Positions 26,195 through 40,330 are shown, counted from the first letter of the stretch. The stretch is 62,746 nt of DNA from Gammaproteobacteria bacterium (GCA_029864095.1 JAOTUB010000007.1:1-62746), one strand, 5' to 3'. Numbers and translations are program-made. Notes: generated by a model not told the origin, from the letters alone.

Positions 26195-26527
26195 ATGATG
26201 AGCGAGAATCGACCTGACAAAGAACGCACCGACGGGTATGACCTGGCCGTTGAAGAAGCACGGCCAAAGATCAAGCAGCCGCCGCTGTATCGCGTCGTGT
26301 TGATCAATGACGATTACACTCCCATGGAATTTGTCGTTGACATACTTGAATCGGTATTTGGCATGGAACGTACGCGAGCGACACAGGTCATGTTAGAGGT
26401 ACACACGAAAGGAAAAGGCATATGCGGCGTGTACAATTATGAGATTGCGGAGACCAAGGTCGCACAGGTTATGGGCATCGCGCAGCAACATCAGCACCCG
26501 CTGCTGTGCGAAATGGAAGAATCCTGA
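26195..26527 (+). CDS. clpS: ClpS adaptor of ClpAP protease
   Basis: A 110-residue adaptor that delivers proteins with destabilising N-terminal residues to ClpAP. The core [18 protein letters not shown] contains the Asn-Asp pair and the hydrophobic pocket that binds N-degrons; [22 protein letters not shown] is the second conserved half. The N-terminal 27 residues are the flexible extension needed for ClpA engagement. Two in-frame ATGs (26195 and 26198) occur. clpA follows after 17 bases. Confidence 0.96.
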   Translation: MMSENRPDKERTDGYDLAVEEARPKIKQPPLYRVVLINDDYTPMEFVVDILESVFGMERTRATQVMLEVHTKGKGICGVYNYEIAETKVAQVMGIAQQHQHPLLCEMEES

Positions 26528-26544
26528 GGAACCAGAGGAAACAC

Positions 26545-28818
26545 ATGTTAAGCAGCGAGCTCGAATTTTGCCTGAATGAGGCGTTTCAGCAGGCACGCGA
26601 TCGGCGTCACGAATTCATGACGGTGGAACACCTGTTGCTGGCGCTGCTCGATATTCCGAAGGTCCATGAAATTCTGAAGGCCTGTAATTCGAATATTTCC
26701 GAGCTGCGTCGGCAACTCACCGAATTCATCGAGGAGCAGACTCCGCTGCTGCCGAACGACGACGATACCGACGTACAACCCACGCTCGGCTTTCAACGTG
26801 TCTTGCAACGTGCCGTTTTTCACGTGCAGTCGAGTGGCAAAAAGGAAGTGACCAGCAGCAATGTTCTCGTTGCTATTTTTAGCGAAAAACAGTCGCAGGC
26901 CGTTTACTACCTGAGCCTGCAAGACGTGACGCGCCTGGATGTAATCAACTTTATTTCGCACGGTATGCCGCAGTTGCCCGGTGACAGTGGTCGTGAGGAA
27001 GATAAGGTATCGCTGGATAGCGAGGCCGAGCCTGAGGCGTCGCCGTTGCAGAAATATGCGACGAATCTGAATCAAATGGCGATCGAAGGAAAGATCGATC
27101 CATTGATCGGTCGCGAAGTGGAAATCGAGCGCACGGTGCAAATATTGTGTCGTCGACGCAAAAACAACCCGCTCTATGTCGGCGAGGCGGGCGTGGGCAA
27201 GACGGCGCTTGCCGAGGGTCTCGCGAGAATGATTACCGAAGAACGTGTACCTGAGGTTCTTCTCGATGCCACGATCTATGCCCTCGATATGGGCAGTTTA
27301 ATCGCGGGCACCAAGTATCGGGGCGATTTTGAAAAACGCCTGAAAGGCGTAATTGCCGAGATACGCGAAAATCCGGGCGCCGTGCTTTTCATTGATGAAA
27401 TTCACACGGTCATCGGCGCTGGCGCAGCGTCGGGCGGCGTGATGGATGCGAGCAACCTGATCAAACCGGTGCTTGCGAACGGACAAATCCGCTGCATCGG
27501 GTCCACAACCTATGCAGAGTATCGCGGCATTTTCGAGAAAGACCACGCCCTTGCGCGCCGGTTTCAGAAGATTGACGTGCCAGAGCCCAGCCTCGAGGAA
27601 ACTGTGGCGATCCTGCACGGTCTCAAGTCGCGATTCGAGGAACACCATGGCGTCAAATATGCGGACGGTGCGCTCGAGGCTGCGGCAGAGCTTGCCGCAC
27701 GGCACATCAATGATCGTCGCTTACCGGATAAGGCGATAGATGTCATCGATGAGGCTGGCGCGAACCTGCGGCTCCAGCCAGCAGAAGATCGAGGCGATAT
27801 GGTAACGGTCGAAATGGTCCAGAACATCGTCGCGAAGATGGCGCGAATTCCCGCTAAGAGCGTTTCAGCGTCTGATCGTGACGCGCTCAAGACGCTGGAG
27901 CGGGACCTGAAATTGACGATTTTTGGCCAGGATCAGGCAATCGCGGCGCTGGGTTCAGCGATCAAGATGGCTCGCTCGGGATTGCGCGAGGAGGAAAAAC
28001 CCATCGGCTCGTTTTTGTTTGCTGGCCCGACCGGCGTCGGCAAAACAGAAGTTACACGTCAGCTTGCCCATTGCATGGGCGTCGAGCTCATTCGCTTCGA
28101 CATGTCCGAGTATATGGAACGACATACGGTGTCACGACTGATCGGCGCGCCGCCCGGATACGTTGGATTCGACCAAGGTGGATTGCTCACGGAGGCAGTA
28201 ACCAAAAACCCACACGCGGTTGTGCTGCTCGATGAAGTCGAAAAAGCTCATCCTGAAGTTTTCAATCTATTATTGCAGGTGATGGATCATGGAACCCTCA
28301 CAGACAATAATGGCCGCAAAGCGGATTTCCGCAACGTCATCATCGTTATGACCACAAATGCCGGCGCACAAGAGATGAGTCGAGCATCGATCGGTTTCAC
28401 CAAGCAAGACCACAGCAGCGATGGCATGGAGATTATTCGAAAGCAGTTTTCTCCGGAATTCCGCAACCGCCTCGACGCGATTATTCAATTTGCAGCTCTC
28501 GGTCACGATTCCATCAAGCGCGTTGTCGACAAGCTCGTTGTTGAGCTCGAATCGAAACTGGACAGCAACAACGTAACGCTCGAATTGGATGATGCGGCCA
28601 GAGAGTGGATCGCTGCCAGAGGCTACGACGAGAAAATGGGCGCAAGGCCGATGGCTCGCATCATTCAAGAGCACATCAAGCGGCCGCTGGCAGAAGAACT
28701 GCTATTCGGCAGCCTGGAGGGCGGTGGTCACGTGCGTATCACCGTCGGCGCTGATGACGAGCTGCAGTTGAATGCGGAGCCGGTGCTCAAAGAACTGGAG
28801 CACCTTCCAGAATCTTAG
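26545..28818 (+). CDS. clpA: ClpA unfoldase subunit of ClpAP
   Basis: A 757-residue AAA+ unfoldase. Its N domain begins [20 protein letters not shown], followed by D1 with Walker A GEAGVGKT (213-220) and D2 with Walker A GPTGVGKT (494-501). It has the ClpA length and lacks the long ClpB coiled coil. The ATG at 26545 follows AGAGGAA; the open frame begins earlier, inside clpS, but that part is not family-like. It works with ClpP (not in the window) and ClpS. A GC hairpin without a T run follows the stop. Confidence 0.97.
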   Translation: MLSSELEFCLNEAFQQARDRRHEFMTVEHLLLALLDIPKVHEILKACNSNISELRRQLTEFIEEQTPLLPNDDDTDVQPTLGFQRVLQRAVFHVQSSGKKEVTSSNVLVAIFSEKQSQAVYYLSLQDVTRLDVINFISHGMPQLPGDSGREEDKVSLDSEAEPEASPLQKYATNLNQMAIEGKIDPLIGREVEIERTVQILCRRRKNNPLYVGEAGVGKTALAEGLARMITEERVPEVLLDATIYALDMGSLIAGTKYRGDFEKRLKGVIAEIRENPGAVLFIDEIHTVIGAGAASGGVMDASNLIKPVLANGQIRCIGSTTYAEYRGIFEKDHALARRFQKIDVPEPSLEETVAILHGLKSRFEEHHGVKYADGALEAAAELAARHINDRRLPDKAIDVIDEAGANLRLQPAEDRGDMVTVEMVQNIVAKMARIPAKSVSASDRDALKTLERDLKLTIFGQDQAIAALGSAIKMARSGLREEEKPIGSFLFAGPTGVGKTEVTRQLAHCMGVELIRFDMSEYMERHTVSRLIGAPPGYVGFDQGGLLTEAVTKNPHAVVLLDEVEKAHPEVFNLLLQVMDHGTLTDNNGRKADFRNVIIVMTTNAGAQEMSRASIGFTKQDHSSDGMEIIRKQFSPEFRNRLDAIIQFAALGHDSIKRVVDKLVVELESKLDSNNVTLELDDAAREWIAARGYDEKMGARPMARIIQEHIKRPLAEELLFGSLEGGGHVRITVGADDELQLNAEPVLKELEHLPES

Positions 28819-28856
28819 TCGCCCGCACGGCGGGCGCCTATGACGGTTACCCGGTT

Positions 28857-29075
28857 CTATCTGCCTCTGTAAACGATGCGCCCTTTGGACAGGTCGTATG
28901 GCGTCAATTCCACTGTAACGTTGTCGCCGGTCAGGATGCGGATGTAGTTCTTGCGCATTTTTCCCGAGATATGCGCAGTCACAAGATGCCCGTTTTCGAG
29001 TTCTACCCGAAAAGTCGTGTTGGGAAGCGTCTCGGTTACGACGCCTTCCATCTGAATGGCTTCTTCTTTCGCCAA
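28857..29075 (-). CDS. infA: Translation initiation factor IF-1
   Basis: A 72-residue S1-like protein with [20 protein letters not shown] and [16 protein letters not shown], nearly identical to known IF-1. Starting at the TTG at 29075 (encoding [11 protein letters not shown]) gives exactly the E. coli length. A longer frame reaches an ATG at 29126, but its first 17 residues are not IF-1-like. A TTG start on an essential initiation factor is notable. It lies between clpA and aat, the E. coli neighbourhood. Confidence 0.95.
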   Translation of the reverse strand: MAKEEAIQMEGVVTETLPNTTFRVELENGHLVTAHISGKMRKNYIRILTGDNVTVELTPYDLSKGRIVYRGR

Positions 29076-29149
29076 GGTCTGTAGGTCTCTGTCCGAAAAG
29101 GCTCGCGAATTGTGCAGAAATCGCACGCGTTATGCAACGAGACGGGCCA

Positions 29150-29884
29150 CTAATTGCGCAGTATCTCCGGCATTGTGAGCGGACCCTGCGGCCAGCTTGT
29201 ATGTCGCGTCGGTGGTTCGCAGGCTCGATCGAGGATTTGCGTGAAATCAGGGCGAGGAATCACGCTCGCACCCAGTGTCATCAGATGCTGCGATACGACC
29301 TGACAATCGATAAGTTCGGCCTCAGAGTCCTGCATATGTTTGCTAAGGCCCAACAACGCCATCTTCGAAGCGTTTGCTTTGGCACTGAACATTGATTCCC
29401 CAAAAAACACCTTGCCTATGTACAGACCGTAGACGCCCCCTATCAGCTCGTTAGCTTCCCAGACCTCGATCGAGTGCGCCCAGCCGTGCGCATGCAGGTT
29501 CTCGAACGCGTCGATCATATCGTCGGTAATCCAGGTACCTTGTTGCGACTTACGCCGGCCGGCGCACGCACGAATAACATCTGCGAAGGCGAAATTGAAA
29601 CGCAGCTGCGCTGTGGAATTACGCATCTGCTGTTGCAATCGTCGTGAAATGTGCAGGTCGCGGGGTCGCAAAACACAGCGCGGATCGGGTGACCACCAGA
29701 GTATTGGCTGGCCGGTGTCGTACCACGGAAAAATTCCTTTGCGATAGGCAAACAGCAGTCGGTCCAGGCTCAGATCGCCGCCGGCAGCCAGCAAACCGTC
29801 TGGTTCGGTGAGTGCATTCTCGACGTCGGGAAATGCGTCCGCCGCATCGGCCGGACTGAGCCACGCAATGCGGTTTGGGCTCAT
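29150..29884 (-). CDS. aat: Leucyl/phenylalanyl-tRNA-protein transferase
   Basis: A 244-residue enzyme that adds Leu or Phe from tRNA to proteins with N-terminal Arg or Lys, creating degrons for ClpS-ClpAP. Family blocks present are FPDVENALTEPDGLLAAGGD, YRKGIFPWY, ILWWSPDPRCVL, and GGVYGLYIGKVFFGESMFS. Its start overlaps the end of the N-acyltransferase gene by four bases. Many relatives have an arginyltransferase gene between aat and infA; here there are only 74 bases. Confidence 0.96.
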   Translation of the reverse strand: MSPNRIAWLSPADAADAFPDVENALTEPDGLLAAGGDLSLDRLLFAYRKGIFPWYDTGQPILWWSPDPRCVLRPRDLHISRRLQQQMRNSTAQLRFNFAFADVIRACAGRRKSQQGTWITDDMIDAFENLHAHGWAHSIEVWEANELIGGVYGLYIGKVFFGESMFSAKANASKMALLGLSKHMQDSEAELIDCQVVSQHLMTLGASVIPRPDFTQILDRACEPPTRHTSWPQGPLTMPEILRN

Positions 29885-31077
29885 TCGCGATTACGTGACC
29901 TGGTCGCAGATATAACCGGGTCATTCGAGCGATTGCGATCGTTACGGTAAGGACTGCGTCCATCAACAGCGTCCATGTAACGCTCGATATGCCGGCGCTC
30001 TTCGTCGAGGTAGTTGCCGATAGCTGCAAAGAACTCTGGGTGTCTCAGCCAATGGGCCGACCACGTCGGAACCGGCTCGAATCCGCGGCTGATCTTGTGT
30101 TCGCCCTGAGTGCCCGGTTCGAAAAGCTGTTTTTTTGTATCAATGCAGTAGTCGATGCCCTGGTAGTAGCAGGTCTCGAAATGCAGCGCGTCGTAGTGGC
30201 CATTGCTCCCCCAGTAGCGCCCATAAAGAACTCGCTGGCTCTCGAAAAACACAGCTGCCGCGATCGGCTGGTTCTCTCTTTCAGCAAGAATGACAAGAAT
30301 ATTGTCAGGTAGTGAGCGACTGATTTCGATGAAAAATTCCAGTCCGAAGTAGGGCATAGAGCCTCTGCGCATGAACGTCAAACTTATCAGGCGATAGACG
30401 GTGTCCCATGTCGCCACATCGATTTCGCCACCGTGCAGTCGGCGAAATGTAATTCCGGCTTCGATAACACGACGCCTGTCGCGCCGAGTCTTCTTGCGCT
30501 TTGCGGAGCTGAATGCGGCAAGGAAATCATCAAAATCGACATAGCCGTCGTTGTGCCAGTGAAACTGGCAGTCTTTGCGCGTACGCAGTCCCGCATCGCG
30601 CAGCAGGTCAAGGTCGCCAGCTTCGGGAAACAGCACGTGAAGAGATGAACAGCCACTTTCGTCGGCGAGCGTTATCGCGGCTTGCAGCAGCCTGGAGGCG
30701 GCCTCAGTATCCGTTGCCTCACGCAACAGCAAACGGCGACTGGGCGCAGGAGTAAACGGCACGGCCGATACAAGTTTTGGATAATACGCCAGGCCGGCCT
30801 GCTCGTAAGCTCGCGCCCAGGCCCAGTCGAAAACGAATTCGCCCCAAGAGTGGTCCTTCTTATAAAGTGGCAGAGCTGCTCGGAGTTTGCCGTCGCGACC
30901 GCGCATGGAAAGGTGACACGGGTGCCACCCGGTCTCGGCTGACACCGAGCCGCTGCGCTCAGCCGCAAGCAGAAACTCGTGGCGCAAGAAGGGATACTCA
31001 TCGCCGACGAGCCGGTTCCACTCATCGCTGGCGATGTTGGCAATAGACGCGTTAACCGTGACCTGCGTTGTCCTCAC
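29881..31077 (-). CDS. COG3146-type GNAT/FemAB-like N-acyltransferase
   Basis: A 398-residue protein of the predicted N-acyltransferase family PF04339/COG3146. Visible blocks are EYPFLRHEFLLAAERSGSV, WGEFVFDWAWARAYEQAGL, FSSAKRKKTRRDRRR, and the C-terminal GRYWGSNGHYDALHFETCYY and EPGTQGEHKISRGFEP. Those last two are the most conserved parts of the family. Substrate and donor are not established; GNAT folds usually use acyl-CoA or acyl-tRNA. It overlaps aat by four bases and is likely coexpressed with it. A role connected with protein N-termini is therefore possible, but it is only inferred from position. Confidence 0.85.
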   Translation of the reverse strand: MRTTQVTVNASIANIASDEWNRLVGDEYPFLRHEFLLAAERSGSVSAETGWHPCHLSMRGRDGKLRAALPLYKKDHSWGEFVFDWAWARAYEQAGLAYYPKLVSAVPFTPAPSRRLLLREATDTEAASRLLQAAITLADESGCSSLHVLFPEAGDLDLLRDAGLRTRKDCQFHWHNDGYVDFDDFLAAFSSAKRKKTRRDRRRVIEAGITFRRLHGGEIDVATWDTVYRLISLTFMRRGSMPYFGLEFFIEISRSLPDNILVILAERENQPIAAAVFFESQRVLYGRYWGSNGHYDALHFETCYYQGIDYCIDTKKQLFEPGTQGEHKISRGFEPVPTWSAHWLRHPEFFAAIGNYLDEERRHIERYMDAVDGRSPYRNDRNRSNDPVISATRSRNRE

Positions 31078-31092
31078 GGGGACACCGTATCA

Positions 31093-32109
<1,017 letters not shown>

Positions 32110-32230
32110 TCAGGCACCACATCAGCCCGCTGAAGCCCAGGAAATACGGTCCCGTCGAGGACTTTCAAGGGCATCCTTGCGGGCTTGTGTATATCCGGAC
32201 GCCGAAGATGAGCCGCAGTTTACTTTAGAT

Positions 32231-34549
32231 ATGGCAAGAGCCCAAAAGAGCACGCAACCGGCACAGCGCATCTCCGCTCAGGTCTCACGAGCGCTGCGGG
32301 AGGGCGCCCTGATTATCTCGGGTGTGCTGGCGTTCATCCTCTGGTACGCGCTGTTTACCTACGACGTATCGGATCCGGGATTCAGTCAAGCGACGAGCAG
32401 TACCGCAGTCAACAATGGCATGGGCCGGGCCGGTGCGTTCGCCGCGGACTTTCTGTTCAATTTCTTCGGCCGGCCGGCCTATTTATTCACGGTTATGGTC
32501 GTCTACCTAGGCTGGATGCTGTATCGCGAGCAAAAGACGCAACACGGCTACACGCGCATGGATTATGCGTTGCGTGTCAGCGGATTTGTCGCGACGCTCG
32601 TGACGAGTTGCGCGCTCGCCACGCTGCATTTTTCACCGGTCGGCTTCAACGAGACGGCCGGTGGCATTGTCGGGCGTATCGTCGGCGAGTGGCTCGAGTC
32701 AGTCATGAAACTGCTCGGCGCAAGCACGCTGTTATTCGTAGTCTGGGTTGCTTCGATCTCGCTGTTTCTCGGCATATCCTGGTTCAATGTAATGGATCGG
32801 GTGGGGCGTTGGTGCCTCGTGGGCTACGAACGAGCCCGCATCAAGATCGGTGAATTGCAGGACAAGGCCGAGGGACGCCGCCAGCATGCCGCGCGGCAAG
32901 ACATCCTTGAAGTCGAGAAACAACGCACCGCCGGACGCAAGCGACCTCGGATCGAGCCGGTCGTGCCGGCGCTGGAAACGAGCGTGCGTGCGGAACGCGA
33001 GCGGCAGGTACCGCTGTTCGACCCGCCGGCCGCTGGCGAGTTGCCTCCGTTATCTCTGCTCGATAATCCGCCGCTGCAGAAGAAGGGCTATTCCGAGGAG
33101 TCTCTGGAAGCTATGTCACGTCTGGTCGAGTTGAAGCTCAAGGACTTCAACGTCGACGTCGAGGTCAAGTCGGTCTCGCCCGGACCCGTAATCACCCGTT
33201 TCGAACTCGACCCTGCGCCGGGCGTCAAGGTCAGCCAGATCGCGAGTCTTGCAAAGGATATTGCGCGATCGCTATCGGTCGTCAGCGTTCGTGTCGTCGA
33301 GGTTATTCCGGGCAAGTCATTTGTTGGCCTTGAAATTCCCAATGAAAGTCGTGAGCTCGTGACGCTCGGAGAAATTCTCAAGTCACGTGCCTATGACGAT
33401 CTTGCATCACCGCTGACGCTTGCGCTTGGCAAGGACATCGGCGGTAACTCGGTTGTTGCCGATCTTGCGCGCATGCCGCACCTGCTGATTGCTGGCACGA
33501 CTGGCTCGGGCAAGTCTGTCGCGATCAACGCGATGGTGCTGAGCATTTTGTATAAGACGCAGCCCGAGCAGGTTCGGCTGATCATGATCGACCCGAAGAT
33601 GCTCGAATTGTCAGTTTACGAAGGTATTCCGCACCTGCTGACACCGGTCGTTACTGACATGTCCGAGGCCGCCAATGCGCTGCGCTGGTGCGTTGCGGAA
33701 ATGGATCGACGTTATCGACTGATGTCGGCTCTCGGAGTACGCAATATCGGGGGCTATAACCGCAAGGTCAAAGAGGCAATCGATTCCGGGGACCCGATCA
33801 GGGATCCGACATTCGTTCCGCCGCCTTTTGAGGATGAAGAGAAGCCCGTTGAGTACCCGACGCTGACACCGTTACCTTACATCGTGGTCATCATCGATGA
33901 GCTGGCTGACATGATGATGATCGTCGGCAAGAAGGTCGAGGAGCTCATTGCCAGGCTTGCGCAAAAAGCCAGGGCATCCGGCATTCATATGCTGTTGGCA
34001 ACGCAACGGCCGTCGGTTGATGTGATTACCGGTTTGATCAAGGCCAATGTTCCGAGTCGCATTGCGTTCCAGGTTTCAGCAAAGGTGGACTCCCGGACCA
34101 TACTGGACCAAATGGGCGCGGAGAACCTGCTGGGCCACGGCGATATGCTTTATCTCCCGCCGGGCACATCGCTGCCTACACGCGTGCACGGGGCGTTCGT
34201 GGCCGACCACGAAGTACATTCGGTCGTCCGTCACCTCAAGAAAAGCGGAGCGCCGCGTTATTTGGATGAAATTCTCGAGGGCCCAACGGGTCCAACACCA
34301 GGACTGGTCGGACTGGACAATTTTCCGGCAGCTGGCGCTGATGCGGAGCAGGATCCACTTTACGACCAGGCGGTGCAGGTCGTCATGGATACGCGCAAAG
34401 CATCGATCTCGGGCGTGCAGCGACGTTTGAAGATCGGCTACAACCGCGCCGCGCGAATGGTCGAATCGATGGAGGCCGCCGGGTTGGTCGGGCCGCTACA
34501 GCCAAACGGGACGCGGGAGATACTCGTACCCGGCACGGCAGAAGACTAG
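32231..34549 (+). CDS. ftsK: DNA translocase FtsK
   Basis: A 772-residue divisome-linked DNA pump. Four or five N-terminal membrane segments span about residues 20-170. A short basic linker precedes the RecA-like motor, with Walker A GTTGSGKS at 422-429 and YIVVIIDELADMM as Walker B. The C-terminal gamma winged helix (QAVQVVMDTRKASISGVQRR) recognises KOPS sequences. Total length is well below E. coli FtsK (1329) because the proline/glutamine linker is short. The ATG at 32231 gives MARAQKSTQP; the frame is open upstream to 32087, inside the trxB region, without family similarity. Confidence 0.96.
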   Translation: MARAQKSTQPAQRISAQVSRALREGALIISGVLAFILWYALFTYDVSDPGFSQATSSTAVNNGMGRAGAFAADFLFNFFGRPAYLFTVMVVYLGWMLYREQKTQHGYTRMDYALRVSGFVATLVTSCALATLHFSPVGFNETAGGIVGRIVGEWLESVMKLLGASTLLFVVWVASISLFLGISWFNVMDRVGRWCLVGYERARIKIGELQDKAEGRRQHAARQDILEVEKQRTAGRKRPRIEPVVPALETSVRAERERQVPLFDPPAAGELPPLSLLDNPPLQKKGYSEESLEAMSRLVELKLKDFNVDVEVKSVSPGPVITRFELDPAPGVKVSQIASLAKDIARSLSVVSVRVVEVIPGKSFVGLEIPNESRELVTLGEILKSRAYDDLASPLTLALGKDIGGNSVVADLARMPHLLIAGTTGSGKSVAINAMVLSILYKTQPEQVRLIMIDPKMLELSVYEGIPHLLTPVVTDMSEAANALRWCVAEMDRRYRLMSALGVRNIGGYNRKVKEAIDSGDPIRDPTFVPPPFEDEEKPVEYPTLTPLPYIVVIIDELADMMMIVGKKVEELIARLAQKARASGIHMLLATQRPSVDVITGLIKANVPSRIAFQVSAKVDSRTILDQMGAENLLGHGDMLYLPPGTSLPTRVHGAFVADHEVHSVVRHLKKSGAPRYLDEILEGPTGPTPGLVGLDNFPAAGADAEQDPLYDQAVQVVMDTRKASISGVQRRLKIGYNRAARMVESMEAAGLVGPLQPNGTREILVPGTAED

Positions 34550-34559
34550 GAGCTGGAGT

Positions 34560-35219
34560 TTGAGAGAACGAGTGACAGGCATTGCGATACTGCTTCTCGC
34601 GGCGGCGTCCGCCGTCGGTGAGACGGACAACGACGATGCGGGCAAACGCCTTGTCGACGAATTTGTCGGCAATGTCGTTACGTTCCGGGGCAGTTTCGAA
34701 CAATCGCTGATCGATGCTGACGGGCACGTTGCCGAAAATACGTCCGGCACGCTCGAGATTCAGCGCCCCGGTCAGTTTCGCTGGTCCTATGTCGATCCGT
34801 ATGAGCAATGGCTGGTCGCCGATGGCCTCAATATCTGGAGTTACGACGTCGACCTTGCGCAGGTCACGGTCAAACCTCAGGCAGAAGCGTTGGCAAATAC
34901 GCCCGCGCTGTTGCTGAGTGGTGCCGATGATGCGCTGGATCAGTTCGAATACCAGGGTAGCTACGTCGAAACGATAACGACCTGGGTACGCCTCGTGCCG
35001 AAAAATACGGAGAGCGGTTTCGAGCGAGTAGAACTCGGCTTCATCGCAGACACGCTGAATCGAATGGTGTTTTACGACAACCTCGAGCAGACGACCTTGG
35101 TGCAGCTTTACGAGGTGACGGTCAATGAACCGATAGACCCTGCTCGATTCAAGTTCACTGTGCCCGATGATGTAGACGTCGTCGGCGTTCCGGCCGTCGC
35201 CGACGCGATGGCCCCCTGA
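34560..35219 (+). CDS. lolA: Outer-membrane lipoprotein carrier LolA
   Basis: A 219-residue periplasmic chaperone that shuttles lipoproteins to LolB. A signal peptide (about 1-18) precedes the beta-barrel domain with FVGNVVTFRGSFEQSLIDAD, PGQFRWSYVDPYEQWLVADG and YDVDLAQVTVKP. The start is TTG at 34560 with AGGAG seven bases upstream. It follows ftsK by ten bases and overlaps the VanZ-like gene by one base, as part of an ftsK-lolA-rarA-serS run like that in E. coli. Confidence 0.94.
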   Translation: MRERVTGIAILLLAAASAVGETDNDDAGKRLVDEFVGNVVTFRGSFEQSLIDADGHVAENTSGTLEIQRPGQFRWSYVDPYEQWLVADGLNIWSYDVDLAQVTVKPQAEALANTPALLLSGADDALDQFEYQGSYVETITTWVRLVPKNTESGFERVELGFIADTLNRMVFYDNLEQTTLVQLYEVTVNEPIDPARFKFTVPDDVDVVGVPAVADAMAP

Positions 35220-35636
35220 TGCTGCCCTTGCGCCACGCGCGTCGCTGGCGGATAGCCGGCCTCGTGCTCCTGGTGCTGGTGCTCGCCCTGACCATGATGC
35301 CAGCCGTGTGGATGTGGCCACAGAGGCAAGAGATGGTTGCGTGGTTGATCCACGCCGACAAGTGGCTTCACGCGATTACGTTCGCCTTTCTTGCGATCTG
35401 GTTTGCCGGACAGTATCGGCCGACATCGTATTGGCGAATCGGAGCCGGCCTGGTTTTTTTCGGAATGCTGATCGAGGCATGCCAGCGACTCGTCACCTAT
35501 CGTTCGTCGGAGTGGTTCGACATCGTGGCCGATGCTGCCGGTATCACCGTAGGCTTCGCAGTGGCCATGGCTGGCCTTGGTGGCTGGAGCCTGCGATTCG
35601 AGAACTGGCTCGCCAATAGAAAATCAGGTGCCCGCA

Positions 35637-35644
<8 letters not shown>
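35219..35644 (+). CDS. VanZ-like membrane protein
   Basis: A 141-residue membrane protein with four hydrophobic segments and the VanZ-family pattern HADKWLHAITFAFLAI followed by GMLIEACQRLVTYRSSEWFDIVADAAGI. The WFD...AD...G triad is the recognisable part. VanZ homologues have no agreed activity outside teicoplanin resistance. It is inserted between lolA and rarA, overlapping lolA by one base and probably the rarA start by eight bases. Confidence 0.85.
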
Positions 35645-38670
<3,026 letters not shown>

Positions 38671-38786
38671 CGCATTGCTCCTATCAATTGCGTTTGCCAG
38701 CTCGTAGTTTAGTAATATCATAGAGTTGCCGGCGACTGCATACGGGGAAGCCGCAGCTTTTTGCGTGCCGGGGCAGCGTTGCAGCG

Positions 38787-38809
38787 AAAAAAAGGGCCCG
38801 ATTTCGGAC
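38787..38809 (-). terminator. Probable terminator of the YccA/BI-1 gene
   Basis: On the minus strand a 5-bp stem, GTCCG with CGGGC (38805-38809 with 38796-38800, one G-U pair), has a four-base loop and is followed by CC and seven Ts (38787-38793). It lies 25 bases after the BI-1-like stop. Confidence 0.55.
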
Positions 38810-38834
38810 GCTCTGCAGGCGCTATGGGTCTGCG

Positions 38835-39524
38835 TCAGTCGCGGCTCATGAACAGGCGCAATATGTACCAGAACATCAACGCAATCGAGGCAAACAAGGC
38901 CATCGATGCCGCCACGTACTTATCCTGCGGATAGTGATGCATGATGTTCGACGTGTCATAGAGGACGGCGGTCCCTGCAAATCCGATCATGGCCACGGAA
39001 AACCAGGTACCCAGTTCGAAACCGAAAATAAGACTCGCCCCGATTCCGATCAAAGCCAAAATTCCGCCCCATACCAGCATGCCGCGCAGGAACGAAAAGT
39101 CCCTGCGTGTAATCATGGCCGTCGCGATCAACCCCACAGCGCCCAATAGCGTTACGCCGGCGGCACTGTCAATGACTCCCGGTTGCGTGACCATCGCAAT
39201 GTAGAGCATTGGAACGAAGATAATCGCTTCTACAAAAACGAAAAAAGCAAATGCCGCGTATTGCGCCGCCGTGGACTGCAGCCGATGAGCGACGTGTGTG
39301 GCAAGCCAGCTTGCCAGGATGAAGCCACCGAGGACCAATAGCCAGTTGCTCGCAAGCGGAATCGCGATTCTCGCGGCGATACCCGAACTGAATAAGTAGA
39401 CCTCGATTGCTGCGAAGGCCAGAATCGCGCCGACGACGTGTGCGTAAACTTTCCAGATGAAGTCGGATCGTTCCTCTACCGACGCCTGTGCGGCCGGAGC
39501 CAGGTAATTCAATTGGTCTTGCAT
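38835..39524 (-). CDS. Bax inhibitor-1/YccA-family membrane protein
   Basis: A 229-residue protein with seven hydrophobic segments. It ends with the family C-terminal pattern YDTSNIMHHYPQDKYVAASM followed by a last span (LFASIALMFWYILRLFMSRD). Bacterial YccA modulates the FtsH protease, and related BI-1 members are pH-sensitive calcium channels; which applies is unknown. The ATG at 39524 has a very strong AAGGAGGA upstream; an ATG ten codons earlier lacks one. Confidence 0.9.
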   Translation of the reverse strand: MQDQLNYLAPAAQASVEERSDFIWKVYAHVVGAILAFAAIEVYLFSSGIAARIAIPLASNWLLVLGGFILASWLATHVAHRLQSTAAQYAAFAFFVFVEAIIFVPMLYIAMVTQPGVIDSAAGVTLLGAVGLIATAMITRRDFSFLRGMLVWGGILALIGIGASLIFGFELGTWFSVAMIGFAGTAVLYDTSNIMHHYPQDKYVAASMALFASIALMFWYILRLFMSRD

Positions 39525-39563
39525 GCCGGATTCTCCTCCTTGATTAAGGCGCAAAGTCTACCA

Positions 39564-40223
39564 TTACCAGGGCAATACGTAGCCCTCGGCGTGCCAGAAT
39601 GCGCCGCTATTTTGCAGGTCGAGGCCGTCGATGCGCTGGATCAGCCCGCGCGCGGAATCGGCCGGTGCAATACCCTGGCCACCGGTCATGTCCGTGGCCA
39701 CGAGGCCAGGATGCAACAGGGCCACGGCGATTCCTCGCGGCAGCAAATCGTGCTTGAGATTGGTGCCGATCTGGTTGACGGCAGTCTTGGATGCCCGATA
39801 ACCGTAGAAGCCGCCCGACGTATTGTCCTCGATCGACCCGACGCGGCTTGTGATGATGATGACTTTTGAGCCTTCGCCGAGATTGTCCAGCAGCGTTTCG
39901 GTTACACGCAGCGGACCAAGCGCATTGACCCGAAACTGCTCTACCATGTCGTCGTAGGCAAGCTCGCCGAGTTTATCGGCCCGCAATATGCCGGCGTTAT
40001 TAATCAATACGTCGAGGTGCTGCTCGCCCAGCGCCTCCTTGAGCCGTGGCATCGACGCAGCGTCGCCGACGTCGATCCCTGCGACGATGCGTATCGGCAA
40101 GTTCTGAACTTCGTCGCTGGGGTTGCGACAAACGCCGATGACCTCATCGCCGCGCTCAGCGAGCTGTTTGCATAGCTGCAGCCCGATGCCGCGGTTGCAG
40201 CCCGTAACCAAAATCGTGGCCAT
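39564..40223 (-). CDS. Short-chain dehydrogenase/reductase
   Basis: A 219-residue classical SDR. The dinucleotide motif TGCNRGIGLQ is at the N terminus. LINNAGIL is the structural NNAG motif. The catalytic Ser is in IIITSRVGSIE, and YGYRASK supplies Tyr and Lys. The C terminus (PGLVATDMTGGQGIAPADSA) resembles the sniffer/CsgA-like carbonyl reductase branch. The substrate is not predictable. It lies between a tRNA-Ser gene and the BI-1-like gene, on the same strand as both. Confidence 0.92.
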   Translation of the reverse strand: MATILVTGCNRGIGLQLCKQLAERGDEVIGVCRNPSDEVQNLPIRIVAGIDVGDAASMPRLKEALGEQHLDVLINNAGILRADKLGELAYDDMVEQFRVNALGPLRVTETLLDNLGEGSKVIIITSRVGSIEDNTSGGFYGYRASKTAVNQIGTNLKHDLLPRGIAVALLHPGLVATDMTGGQGIAPADSARGLIQRIDGLDLQNSGAFWHAEGYVLPW

Positions 40224-40239
40224 CTGGTAATTCCCGGGT

Positions 40240-40330
40240 TGGCGGAGAGGGTGGGATTCGAACCCACGAAAGGCTACTAACCTTTGCTGGTTTTCAAGAC
40301 CAGTGCATTCAACCGCTCTGCCACCTCTCC
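40240..40330 (-). tRNA. tRNA-Ser (UGA)
   Basis: On the minus strand the acceptor GGAGAGG (5' end 40330) pairs with CCTCTCC, discriminator G, and an encoded CCA (40242-40240). The anticodon stem-loop CTGGTCTTGAAAACCAG gives anticodon TGA. A long variable arm (CAAAGG...CCTTTCG) typical of tRNA-Ser and the T-loop GGTTCGAATCC are present. Confidence 0.95.

Noticed and set aside
28821..28835. Terminator after clpA
   Set aside because: The GCCCGC-ACG-GCGGGC stem has no T run on either strand, so it is not a convincing intrinsic terminator.
34383..35321. 312-codon minus-strand frame over ftsK-lolA
   Set aside because: Antisense shadow of well-supported genes.
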